This document shows, in pieces, positions 1 to 7,303 of a stretch of DNA of 8,254 nucleotides. A model generated the notes under the pieces. The model saw nothing but the letters and a program-made list of their open reading frames with translations, ran no database searches and was not told the origin of the DNA. Source of the DNA: Bacteroidota bacterium (GTDB lineage Bacteria; Bacteroidota; Ignavibacteria; UBA10030; UBA8401). The translations under genes were made by a program, and so were the position numbers. Each line of letters opens with the position of its first letter. Position 1 is the first letter of the stretch. The DNA is taken from assembly GCA_003456055.1 (NCBI GenBank), contig DMPG01000341.1, positions 719 to 8,972 of the forward strand. Reading direction: 5' to 3'.

Positions 1-2747
1 ATAATGCCGATCTCGCTGAAGATGTTCAGCGTTTTACCGAAGATCCATAACGAAAGAACTGCTCCTGCTAATGCCAGAGGAACGGTCAACATAATTGTGA
101 ATGGATCAATGAAACTTTCGAATTGTGCCGCAAGCACAAGATAGATCAGCACCAGCGCAAGAAGAAAAGCAAAAATAATATTGGATGAGCTTTCCGCGTA
201 ATCGCGTGAGGGACCGCTGAGCGCCGTTGTAAATGATTCATCAAGAATTCGTTTCGCGATACGATCCATTTCTGCAATACCGTCACCGATCGTTTTTCCC
301 GGAGCAAGTCCGGCAGAAACTGTTGCCGATTTGAAACGATTAAAGTGGTACAATTGCGGCGGTGCGCTTTGTTCTCTTAACTGAATAAGATTGTCAAGCT
401 GTATCAACTGTCCCGCATTGTTGCGGACATACAGCGATGTAAGATCCAGCGGTTCATCTCGGTCTGAACGATTCACTTGTCCAATCACCTGATATTGGAA
501 TCCGTTCATTTCAAAATATGAGAACCGCTGACCGCTGAACGCAAGCTGCAGCGTCTGTGCGATATCGATAACAGAAACCCCAAGTGTTCTTGCACGGTCG
601 CGGTCGATCGTCAGATCGATCTGCGGTTTATTGAATTTCAGATTTACATCCGCACCTTGAAAGATGCTGCTTTTGTTCACCTCGTCCATGAAGAGCGGGA
701 GCATTTGTCGTATCTTTTCAAATTGCTGATTCTGAAGAACGTACTGCACGGGAAATCCTCCCCGCCCACCACCGCCGGCAGTAATTGTTTGTTCTTGAAA
801 CGCAAATACCCGAGCTTCGGTCATTGGTCGCGTCTTAACCGATACATAATCTGCGAGTTGCTGCTGTGTTCGTTTTCGCTCGGAAGGATCAACAAGCATC
901 ATGCGAACAAATCCGGTATTAACGGCACCGGAACCTGCAAATCCGGGAGCGGTAACGCTTAGCGCAATTCGTTTTTCGGGGATAGAATCATTGATCATCG
1001 TAACAATTTTATCAATAAATGCATCGGTGTATTCGAACGACGCACCTTCGGGGGCAGTGATGGACAATCGAAGAAAACTCCTGTCGTCTAGAGGAGCGAG
1101 CTCCGTCTGAAGCGTGGAACCAATCAACGCGATAATTGCAATAGAAGCTCCAACAATTGCAGTGGCTATCCAGCGGTGATTCATAAATCGCGCAAGGAGA
1201 GACTCATACACCAAATTCATTTTTACAAAGAATGGTTCCGTGACCACATAGAATCGGCTGTGCGATTGTTTTTTTCTGATCATTCGTGCGTTCAGCATTG
1301 GGGTGAGGGAAAGAGAAACAAATGCAGAGATCAGTACCGCGCCGGCAATGACAATACCAAACTCTCGAAACAATCTTCCGACAAATCCTTGTAAGAAAAT
1401 AATGGGGAGAAACACCGCGGCAAGAGTAATGGAAGTTGAAATGACAACAAAAAAAATCTCTTTGGAGCCGACATAGGCGGCCTGTACCGGAGGAAATCCC
1501 GCCTCTACTTTTTTAAAGATATTTTCTGTAACTACAATGCCATCATCAACAACAAGCCCTGTTGCAAGAACAATAGCAAGTAGAGAGAGAACGTTAATTG
1601 AGAATCCCATCAAATACATGATAAAGAATGCTCCAATAAGCGAAACGGGAATATCGATCAGCGGACGGAACGCGATCAGCCAATCGCGGAAGAACAGATA
1701 GATAATGAACACAACAAGAAGGATCGCAATGAATATTGTCTCTTGAACTTCTGCAATGGAAAGTTTGATGAATCGTGTATTGTCCATCGCAATATCAAGT
1801 TTCACGTCTTCCGGAAGATCTTTTTTTATTTGTTCGAGTCGTTTGTAGAAAAGATCTGCGATCTCAACATAATTGCTTCCCGGCTGCGGAATGACCGCAA
1901 CACCAACCATCGGCGTACCGGACTGTTTTAAAATTGTCTCTTCGTTTTCCGGACCAAGATTGGCAAAACCAATATCGCTGAACCGCACAATCTTTGTCCC
2001 ATCGGACTTGACGATAAGATTGTTGAACTCTTCAACCGTCTTCATTCTTCCTTTGGTATTGACGATCAATTCGGTTTGATTTCCTGCAATTTTTCCCGAA
2101 GGGAGTTCAACATTTTCCTTTGTCAAGGCACTCCGCACATCCAGTGCCGTTAATCCGTATGCGGCAAGTTTTGCCGGATTCATCCACAGACGCATTGAAT
2201 ATCGTTTCTGTCCCCAAATTTGTGTTGCGCTGACACCGGGAATTGTTTGAAGATTCTGCGCAATTACATTCTCTGCAAAATCACTTAACTCAAGATGGTT
2301 TCGTGTGTCGCTTTGAACGGTGAGAGAAATAATTGCATCGGCATTGGCATCGGCTTTCGTAACGACCGGCGGAGCATCAATATCCTGTGGAAGCTGCCGC
2401 GTAGCGCCGGAAACTTTATCGCGCACATCATTGGCCGCCGCTTCAAGATCGGTATCAAGATTGAACTCAACGGTAATATTGCTGCTTCCTTGGCTGCTGC
2501 TGGATGAGATATTACGGACACCGGCAATACCATTAATCGCTTTTTCCAGCGGTTCGGTGATCTGCGATTCGATCACATCGGCATTCGCACCAACATAACT
2601 TGTCCGCACACTGACGATTGGCGGATCGATAGCGGGATATTCGCGAACACCAAGAAATTCAAAACCAATAATGCCAAAGAGAATGATCACCAACGACATA
2701 ACAATGGCAAGAACAGGACGATCTATACTGACGGATGCAAGACTCAT
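1..2747 (-). CDS. RND efflux pump inner-membrane permease, HAE-1 (AcrB/MdtB-like) family, 3' end cut by window edge
   Basis: This is the proton-driven inner-membrane pump subunit of a tripartite efflux system, expected to take drugs or other hydrophobic compounds from the periplasm and outer leaflet. The reading frame stays open for 915 codons from ATG at 2747 to the left edge; AcrB-type proteins are about 1,040 residues, so roughly 130 are missing. The N terminus (MSLASVSIDRPVLAIVMSLV) is the typical cytoplasmic lead into TM1. TM4 carries GLVVDDGIVVTENIF, with D401 and D402 matching the proton-relay pair D407/D408 of AcrB; the partner lysine (AcrB K940) would lie just past the edge. Residues 602-612 (GFAGSGAVNTG) correspond to the switch loop, and 658-664 are a glycine-rich stretch before PVQYVLQ. 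TM7 begins near residue 527, and TM8 and TM9 are near 854-875 and 885-905. It is downstream of the adaptor gene, with a 112-nt gap holding a hairpin. The ribosome site is weak (AAGAAG). Substrate cannot be told from sequence. Confidence 0.96.
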   Translation of the reverse strand, partial: MSLASVSIDRPVLAIVMSLVIILFGIIGFEFLGVREYPAIDPPIVSVRTSYVGANADVIESQITEPLEKAINGIAGVRNISSSSSQGSSNITVEFNLDTDLEAAANDVRDKVSGATRQLPQDIDAPPVVTKADANADAIISLTVQSDTRNHLELSDFAENVIAQNLQTIPGVSATQIWGQKRYSMRLWMNPAKLAAYGLTALDVRSALTKENVELPSGKIAGNQTELIVNTKGRMKTVEEFNNLIVKSDGTKIVRFSDIGFANLGPENEETILKQSGTPMVGVAVIPQPGSNYVEIADLFYKRLEQIKKDLPEDVKLDIAMDNTRFIKLSIAEVQETIFIAILLVVFIIYLFFRDWLIAFRPLIDIPVSLIGAFFIMYLMGFSINVLSLLAIVLATGLVVDDGIVVTENIFKKVEAGFPPVQAAYVGSKEIFFVVISTSITLAAVFLPIIFLQGFVGRLFREFGIVIAGAVLISAFVSLSLTPMLNARMIRKKQSHSRFYVVTEPFFVKMNLVYESLLARFMNHRWIATAIVGASIAIIALIGSTLQTELAPLDDRSFLRLSITAPEGASFEYTDAFIDKIVTMINDSIPEKRIALSVTAPGFAGSGAVNTGFVRMMLVDPSERKRTQQQLADYVSVKTRPMTEARVFAFQEQTITAGGGGRGGFPVQYVLQNQQFEKIRQMLPLFMDEVNKSSIFQGADVNLKFNKPQIDLTIDRDRARTLGVSVIDIAQTLQLAFSGQRFSYFEMNGFQYQVIGQVNRSDRDEPLDLTSLYVRNNAGQLIQLDNLIQLREQSAPPQLYHFNRFKSATVSAGLAPGKTIGDGIAEMDRIAKRILDESFTTALSGPSRDYAESSSNIIFAFLLALVLIYLVLAAQFESFIDPFTIMLTVPLALAGAVLSLWIFGKTLNIFSEIGI

Positions 2748-2791
2748 TGTTTCTTCTTAAAGGTTTAAATAAAATCAAAATGGTACCATCA

Positions 2792-2849
2792 TTTGAGTTT
2801 TGTGATTGGGGTTTCATTAATCATTAACTTCCAATCCCAAAACCTCAAA
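2792..2849 (-). repeat. Imperfect inverted repeat (hairpin) between adaptor and pump genes
   Basis: The arms at 2792-2809 and 2831-2849 are near-complementary. In the minus-strand transcript TTTGAGGTTTTGGGATTGG pairs with CCAATCACAAAACTCAAA as blocks of 6, 5 and 6 base pairs, broken by one bulged G and one G-A mismatch, around a 21-nt loop. It lies wholly between the adaptor stop and the pump start. A T-rich tract and a 10-bp palindrome (ATGGTACCAT, 2780-2789) follow in transcript direction. It is not a classical terminator because the T run is interrupted and displaced from the stem. It could be an attenuator or mRNA-stability element setting the adaptor:pump ratio, or a copy of a dispersed palindromic repeat. 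The octamer CCAATCCC occurs twice here (2831-2838 and 2850-2857). Confidence 0.6.
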
Positions 2850-2859
2850 CCAATCCCGC

Positions 2860-3909
2860 TCACTTCACCATCACATTCACCGGCATTCCCGATCGAAGCT
2901 GCATAATTCCTGTCGTGATCACCGTGTCACCAGCTGCGATTCCATCCAAGATCTGAACATAGGAAGCATTGCGAACTCCTGTTTTCACCGGCATTGAAAC
3001 TGCAACACCATTTTTTCGGACGAACACCGTTTGCCCTTTTAGAACAGGAATAACTGACTGTGAGGGAACCATGATTGCATCGCTGATTTTTTTGAGTTTT
3101 AATTCAATTTGAACATAAGAACCGGGAAAGATCGTTTCGGATTTATTATCGCACAATGCACGTAATTGAAGCGTTCGTGTTGCTGCATCAATCTTTGGTT
3201 CGATGGCGTAGAGTTTTCCCATGAACTGCTGTTTTGTTTCTTCGCTGTTGAACTGAACAATAGCGCCTACAGCAACCTTATCCGAATATTTTTCAGGTAT
3301 GGAAAAATCAACTTTGAGCTGGCTGATCTTTTGGATCGAAGCAATGCGTGTTGTTGAAGAAACATAACTTCCTTCACTCACATACCGTAATCCAATTCTT
3401 CCTTCGAACGGTGCTCGTATCTCTCTCTTTCGGATCGACGCAACAAGATTTTCCCGATCAGCTTTAAGCGTGTTGACTTGATTAACGGAAATATCATATT
3501 GTTCTTTACTGATGCCGTTGATCTCAAACAATTGTTTCTGCCGCTTCTCTTGTTCCGATGCAAGTTGAATTTGAAGTTGTGTCTTTTTCAGCTGCGCCTG
3601 AAGATCGTCGTCATTGATTTTCACCAACAGATCGTTCTTATTAACACGTGCCCCTTCTTCGAATGATATTTTTTCGATTCGTCCGGCTGCTTCTGCAACA
3701 AAATCAACCGATTCTGATGCAAGGACTGTTCCTGACGAGCGGACGATATTGTCCAACTCTTGCGGCTTGATCACTACGCCGTTGACAGTTAATGCAGCCG
3801 TTTGTGCCGATGGACGGGGAATGGCATCCTGGTTTTTTGAACCGCATGAAGAAATAAGCAATATGCTTATGAAAAGTACACAAAGAGAGAATAGAGATAT
3901 GAATTTCAT
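2860..3909 (-). CDS. RND efflux periplasmic adaptor (membrane-fusion) lipoprotein, HlyD/AcrA family
   Basis: This adaptor links the RND pump to an outer-membrane channel. I prefer the ATG at 3909 (349 aa) because it gives a compact lipoprotein signal, MKFISLFSLCVLFISILLISSC, with lipobox ISSC and lipidated Cys22. An in-frame ATG at 3942 (360 aa) would add 11 polar or aromatic residues before the signal and has no better ribosome site; ATG at 3912 is also possible. In the 360-aa numbering, the first lipoyl half is near 83-112 (AEAAGRIEKISFEEGARV), the alpha-helical hairpin covers about 113-170, the second lipoyl half starts at 176 (RAPFEGRIG), and beta-barrel and membrane-proximal domains follow (IFPGSYVQIEL, then MVPSQSV), ending in a short MPVNVMVK tail. 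Length is usual for the family. It is first in the minus-strand operon, followed by the pump gene, and is presumably driven by the promoter at 3963-3991. Confidence 0.95.
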   Translation of the reverse strand: MKFISLFSLCVLFISILLISSCGSKNQDAIPRPSAQTAALTVNGVVIKPQELDNIVRSSGTVLASESVDFVAEAAGRIEKISFEEGARVNKNDLLVKINDDDLQAQLKKTQLQIQLASEQEKRQKQLFEINGISKEQYDISVNQVNTLKADRENLVASIRKREIRAPFEGRIGLRYVSEGSYVSSTTRIASIQKISQLKVDFSIPEKYSDKVAVGAIVQFNSEETKQQFMGKLYAIEPKIDAATRTLQLRALCDNKSETIFPGSYVQIELKLKKISDAIMVPSQSVIPVLKGQTVFVRKNGVAVSMPVKTGVRNASYVQILDGIAAGDTVITTGIMQLRSGMPVNVMVK

Positions 3910-3962
3910 CATAAAATATTGGAAAGTTTCATTGTTAGACATTCGAGTAACGCTGCTTGTTT

Positions 3963-3991
3963 AATATACTATTATTCTAGAACAGTGTGAA
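3963..3991 (-). promoter_or_regulatory. Putative sigma70-type promoter for the efflux operon
   Basis: On the minus strand TTCACA (3986-3991) and TATATT (3963-3968) each match the -35 and -10 consensus at five of six positions and are separated by exactly 17 bp. Transcription would start near 3956, giving a leader of about 47 nt to the preferred ATG at 3909 and only about 14 nt to the ATG at 3942. An 8-bp palindrome, TTCTAGAA (3975-3982), sits in the spacer, where a bound regulator would block polymerase; whether it is an operator is unknown. If the organism is a true Bacteroidota member with a divergent housekeeping sigma factor, the match could be chance in an AT-rich region. Confidence 0.45.
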
Positions 3992-4105
3992 GAGAGAAAG
4001 TGGTTCCGTGTGCTCCGTTTTTTTTCAATTGTCTCTCGTTGCATTGAGAAATTTCTTTCGTTACTTTTCATCCGTATTCAATCACCAATCGTTTACAAAA
4101 TATCT

Positions 4106-5455
4106 ATGAAAAAATATTTCTTTCTCATTGTTCTTACGCTTTCTTTGTTTGCTCAGCAGCCTACACCGTTTTCACAAGAAACCTCCCGCACTTCTGAAGA
4201 ATGGGTGAAAAAAGGAATCATCTACGAAATTTATCCGCGCGCTTTTTCTAAGGAGGGAAACTTTGCCGGAATCGAAAAGCGTCTTCCCGAATTGAAAAAG
4301 CTTGGGGTTACCACATTATGGCTAATGCCGATCCATCCTGTGGGAATTGAAAAACGAAAAGGGAGTCTCGGATCACCATATTCGATCAAAGATTATTATG
4401 GTATCAATCCTGAATTTGGAAATCTAGATGATTTCAAACGATTGGTCAATAAATCGCACGAACTTGGATTCAAGATCATCATTGATCTGGTTGCAAATCA
4501 TACATCGTGGGACAGCAAGATGTTTGTTGAACATCCTGAATGGTTCACAAAAGATTCTACGGGAAAATTCATTCCTCCTGTTGCCGATTGGTCCGATGTT
4601 ATCGATCTGAATTACGATAATAAGGAAATGCGCCGGTATATGATCGAGATGTTAAAATATTGGGTGCGGGATATTGGTCTTGACGGATTCCGATGTGACG
4701 TTGCGGAAATGGTTCCGACCGATTTTTGGAATGATGTCCGCGCCGCTCTCGATTCCATTAAACCGATCCTCATGCTCTCTGAAGGACAGTGGCCGGAACA
4801 TCACGTGAAGGCGTTCGATCTAACCTATTCCTGGAATTTCTATGGAACGATGAAAGATGTTGCTGATGGGAAAAAACCTGCAACGGAATTAGATTCTATT
4901 CTTGTTCGCGAAGCTTCCGTCTACCCAAAGAATTCTATCCGCATGCGTTTCAGTTCAAATCATGACGAGAACGCTTGGGATATGCCTGATGTTCAACGGT
5001 TCGGTACAGAGGGAGCAAAGCTTGCTGCGGTTTTGGTCAACACGTTTCCCGGTTCACCGCTGATCTATAACGGGCAGGAAGTGGGGAACAATATTAAACT
5101 CGGATTATTCGAAAAATTCGAGATCGATTGGACCAAAAAAAATATCTACACGCAATTCTATCAAAAACTGTTCGAGATCAGAAAGAATAATTCTTCTCTT
5201 GCCGTCGGTGATTATCAAAGCGTTAAGAATAATCGCGCTGATCAAATTTATACATTCATACGAACAGATGGGAAAAACACTGTGCTTGCAGCATTCAATT
5301 TTTCCAACGGAGAACGAACTGCTCAGCTCGAACTTCCCAAAATATTTTCATCATTGAAATTCACCAATGCGTTCACCGGAAAAGAGGTCGCGTATAAAAA
5401 CGTACAAAAGATCACTCTGCCGAAATTCGGTTATAGAGTATTTATTGTGGAATAA
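4106..5455 (+). CDS. Exported alpha-amylase-family (GH13) glycoside hydrolase
   Basis: This enzyme likely hydrolyses or rearranges alpha-glucosidic bonds in starch- or glycogen-derived glucans outside the cytoplasm. ATG at 4106 gives 449 aa beginning with a signal peptide (MKKYFFLIVLTLSLFA, probable cleavage before QQP). The frame extends upstream to a GTG at 4010, but that would bury the signal 32 residues inside the protein. The TIM-barrel starts at KKGIIYEIYPRAF. From the ATG start, the conserved regions are DLVANHT at 127-133 (region I), GFRCD at 194-198 with nucleophile D198, LSEG with acid/base E226, and NHD at 285-287 with stabiliser D287. All catalytic residues are present. A small C-terminal beta domain (about 375-449) closes the protein; no carbohydrate-binding or N-domain is seen, so it is a minimal GH13. 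Subfamily and product (amylase, cyclomaltodextrinase or transglycosylase) cannot be fixed. No clear Shine-Dalgarno is visible. It is divergent from the efflux operon and is the first gene of the rightward run. Confidence 0.93.
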   Translation: MKKYFFLIVLTLSLFAQQPTPFSQETSRTSEEWVKKGIIYEIYPRAFSKEGNFAGIEKRLPELKKLGVTTLWLMPIHPVGIEKRKGSLGSPYSIKDYYGINPEFGNLDDFKRLVNKSHELGFKIIIDLVANHTSWDSKMFVEHPEWFTKDSTGKFIPPVADWSDVIDLNYDNKEMRRYMIEMLKYWVRDIGLDGFRCDVAEMVPTDFWNDVRAALDSIKPILMLSEGQWPEHHVKAFDLTYSWNFYGTMKDVADGKKPATELDSILVREASVYPKNSIRMRFSSNHDENAWDMPDVQRFGTEGAKLAAVLVNTFPGSPLIYNGQEVGNNIKLGLFEKFEIDWTKKNIYTQFYQKLFEIRKNNSSLAVGDYQSVKNNRADQIYTFIRTDGKNTVLAAFNFSNGERTAQLELPKIFSSLKFTNAFTGKEVAYKNVQKITLPKFGYRVFIVE

Positions 5456-5462
5456 TTAACCA

Positions 5463-5495
5463 AGGTGCCGCTCGCTTTTAAAATGAGTGGCGCTT
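5463..5495 (+). promoter_or_regulatory. Intergenic hairpin ahead of the acyltransferase gene
   Basis: AGGTGCCGCTC (5463-5473) and GAGTGGCGCTT (5485-5495) can form an 11-bp RNA stem, counting G-U pairs, with an 11-nt loop containing TTTTAAAA. It starts 8 nt after the amylase stop. No T-run follows on the plus strand, so it does not look like an intrinsic terminator. Its 3' side ends 5 nt before the AGGA ribosome site of the next gene, so it could protect upstream mRNA from 3' decay or modulate translation of the acyltransferase. This is inference from pairing only. Confidence 0.4.
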
Positions 5496-5500
5496 ACCGT

Positions 5501-5504
5501 AGGA
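5501..5504 (+). promoter_or_regulatory. Shine-Dalgarno that decides the acyltransferase start
   Basis: AGGA lies 6 nt before ATG 5511. It supports that start over the in-frame GTG at 5487, which falls inside the hairpin stem and has no ribosome site. Confidence 0.55.
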
Positions 5505-5510
5505 CACGCA

Positions 5511-6659
5511 ATGAAACCAGAACGCCTTATCTCACTCGATGCATTCCGCGGATTTACCATTGCGGGAATGATCCTTGTCAACAACCCCGGTTCGTGGGGA
5601 CATATTTATCCGCAGCTTGCTCATGCCTCGTGGCACGGATGGACTTTCACCGATTTTATCTTTCCCTTCTTTCTTTGGATTGTCGGTGTTTCGATGACAT
5701 TTTCGTTTGCCGTGCGAAGGACAAAAGGAGACAATAACAAAAAACTGATCCTTGGTGTTCTCAGACGTTCTGCAATTATTTTCGGACTTGGACTTTTCCT
5801 CACCGGATTTCCGTTTGGATTGCTATGGGGTCATAATTTCAACATTGATACTATCCGTATTCCCGGGGTGCTACAGCGTATTGCGATCTGTTATTTGATT
5901 GCATCGTTCATGTATTTATACCTCAGCCTTCGTGCACAAATTATTGCTATTGGTGTATTATTTATCTCATACACAATGATGATGTTCTATATACCAATCC
6001 CTGAATTCGGTGCGGGCTTGTTTGAAAAGGGAAAGAACTTCGCATCATATATCGATTCTATTCTGCTAACCGGGCATATGTGGAGTGCATCAAAAACGTG
6101 GGATCCGGAAGGAATCATCAGTACTATCCCGGCTATTGCATCAACATTATTTGGTGCGCTTGTGGGTGATTATCTTCGAACTTCGGAACATTCAAAGATT
6201 GAAAAATCGACTTGGCTTTTTACTTTTGGAGCGGGATTCCTTTTACTTGGAACTATTTTTGATATGTGGATGCCGATCAACAAAAGCCTCTGGACTGTTT
6301 CCTACACGATCTTTATGGCAGGATGGGCAATGTGCATCTTCGGCATCTTTTATTTTCTGATCGACGCAAAAGGAATTAAAAGGTGGGCGTACCCATTAAC
6401 CGTCTATGGAATGAATGCGATCTTTGTATTTGTCCTTTCCGGTGTTGCCGCACGGACAATGGGAATGTGGAAATGGAATGTTCAATTGAGCGATGGATCA
6501 TATGCCGATGTTTCTATTAAAACCATCCTTACTCAAAACCTTTTCGATCCGTATTTTTCTGCGCTCAACGCATCGTTGATGCATGCGATCGTGTGGATCA
6601 GTGTAATGTACCTGGTCGTTTGGGTGATGTATAAGAAGAAATGGTTTGTGAAGGTGTAA
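5511..6659 (+). CDS. Multi-pass membrane acyltransferase, HGSNAT/NagX-like (COG4299, DUF1624/DUF5009)
   Basis: This is an integral membrane protein of the family that includes human heparan-alpha-glucosaminide N-acetyltransferase and bacterial NagX, thought to move acetyl groups from cytoplasmic acetyl-CoA across the membrane onto amino sugars. ATG at 5511 (382 aa) is chosen for its Shine-Dalgarno and because conserved sequence begins at once (MKPERLISLDAFRGFTIAGM). Family motifs are plain: SLDAFRG at 8-14, ILVNNPGSW at 21-29, HASW at 38-41, TDFIFPFFLWIVG at 47-59, RIPGVLQR at 116-123, WDPEG at 197-201, PINKSLWT at 255-262 and YGMNAIFVF at 299-307. H38 aligns with the histidine that carries the acetyl group in human HGSNAT (H269). 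About ten hydrophobic segments are visible, the last near 354-374, followed by a basic tail. It follows the GH13 gene by 55 nt and probably shares its transcript, which suggests a sugar-related role. The real acceptor is unknown; the bacterial proteins are largely uncharacterised. Confidence 0.92.
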   Translation: MKPERLISLDAFRGFTIAGMILVNNPGSWGHIYPQLAHASWHGWTFTDFIFPFFLWIVGVSMTFSFAVRRTKGDNNKKLILGVLRRSAIIFGLGLFLTGFPFGLLWGHNFNIDTIRIPGVLQRIAICYLIASFMYLYLSLRAQIIAIGVLFISYTMMMFYIPIPEFGAGLFEKGKNFASYIDSILLTGHMWSASKTWDPEGIISTIPAIASTLFGALVGDYLRTSEHSKIEKSTWLFTFGAGFLLLGTIFDMWMPINKSLWTVSYTIFMAGWAMCIFGIFYFLIDAKGIKRWAYPLTVYGMNAIFVFVLSGVAARTMGMWKWNVQLSDGSYADVSIKTILTQNLFDPYFSALNASLMHAIVWISVMYLVVWVMYKKKWFVKV

Positions 6660-6713
6660 CAAAAGATCGTTAGACAACAGAATATCAGACAGTAGACTTT
6701 TCATATAAATAAT

Positions 6714-7298
6714 TTGATTAAAGAAAATCAGAGTAAAAAAGATTATTCCATTCCGATGTCTAAAGCATCGGCAGCTTCTCTTCCGTTTGGTGTAATTGTG
6801 GTTGGGCAATTTTTGCTGTTCACCGCAGTTTGGGGCTTTGAAACGATCAAATCATCGAGCGATATTCTGCTGCCTTGGTATTTTTTTCCGCTCTTCGCTG
6901 TTGGAATAGTTCTGCATGAACTGATCCACGGATTATCGTGGATGCTTGGTGGAAGACTTTCCTTCAACCAAATGAAATTCGGCTTTCAGATTAAGACATT
7001 AACGCCGTACGCACATTGCACCGTTCCGATTCCAAAAAGCGCGTATGTTTTCGGAACACTCATGCCGGCGCTTATACTTGGCATTTTTCCTTTCCTGCTC
7101 TCCTTGATCAATGGTAATGGTTGGATTTTTCTTTTCGGCATTCTTTTTACATTTGCGGCAGTTGGAGATTTTCTTATCGTTTATCTTATCCGCAGTGTCT
7201 CTTGGACTGCCTTAGTAGAAGATCATCCTGAAAATGCCGGATGTTATGTCTATGAATCAGAAAAGATAGACTCTACCTCTAAAGCTGAGTCCATCTAA
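6714..7298 (+). CDS. DUF3267 family membrane protein, putative zincin-type metalloprotease
   Basis: A small integral membrane protein (194 aa) with a zinc-protease signature in a hydrophobic segment: HELIH at 68-72 (H68, E69, H72), followed by GLSWMLGGR. Other family marks are TPYAHC at 97-102, a MPALILGIFP stretch at 117-126, GD at 151-152 (D152 is a candidate third zinc ligand) and a closing DHPENAGCYVYE at 170-181. About four transmembrane segments are seen (24-42, 52-70, 109-131, 135-160). DUF3267 is annotated as a putative zincin peptidase, but no substrate is known to me. Start choice is uncertain: TTG 6714 keeps KKDYSIPMSKASA, which resembles the usual lead into TM1, while ATG 6756 would shorten the protein to 180 aa; neither has a clear ribosome site. 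It lies 54 nt after the acyltransferase stop and 5 nt before the TauE-like gene, so it is probably co-translated with the permease. Confidence 0.87.
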   Translation: MIKENQSKKDYSIPMSKASAASLPFGVIVVGQFLLFTAVWGFETIKSSSDILLPWYFFPLFAVGIVLHELIHGLSWMLGGRLSFNQMKFGFQIKTLTPYAHCTVPIPKSAYVFGTLMPALILGIFPFLLSLINGNGWIFLFGILFTFAAVGDFLIVYLIRSVSWTALVEDHPENAGCYVYESEKIDSTSKAESI

Positions 7299-7303
7299 AG
7301 GTT

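Noticed and set aside
658..664. Glycine-rich run in the pump, considered as an unusual insertion.
   Set aside because: Gly-rich linkers before a PVQ-type strand are seen in HAE-1 pumps, so it is probably ordinary.
657..2598. Several open frames of 60-100 codons on both strands across the left third.
   Set aside because: They overlap the continuous RND pump frame, resemble no family I know and have no ribosome sites; they are shadows of the pump gene.
2780..2789. ATGGTACCAT perfect palindrome as a stand-alone regulator site.
   Set aside because: Ten-base palindromes occur by chance, and its only context is the nearby larger hairpin, so it is mentioned there rather than called separately.
3914..3942. 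Adaptor protein start at the upstream ATG 3942.
   Set aside because: It is possible, but adds a polar segment ahead of the lipoprotein signal; the ATG at 3909 gives a normal signal length. Kept as an alternative.
4010..4105. In-frame GTG extension adding 32 residues to the amylase-family protein.
   Set aside because: It would place a clear MKK-type signal peptide in the interior of the protein, and no ribosome site precedes the GTG.
5487..5510. In-frame GTG start giving the acyltransferase 8 extra residues.
   Set aside because: The GTG lies inside the hairpin stem, while ATG 5511 has AGGA at good spacing and the conserved domain starts there.
6660..6713. Repeated AGACA-like words between acyltransferase and DUF3267 genes, considered as a repeat array or a promoter.
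   Set aside because: The words are very short and irregular, and no pair of -35 and -10 boxes has good spacing.
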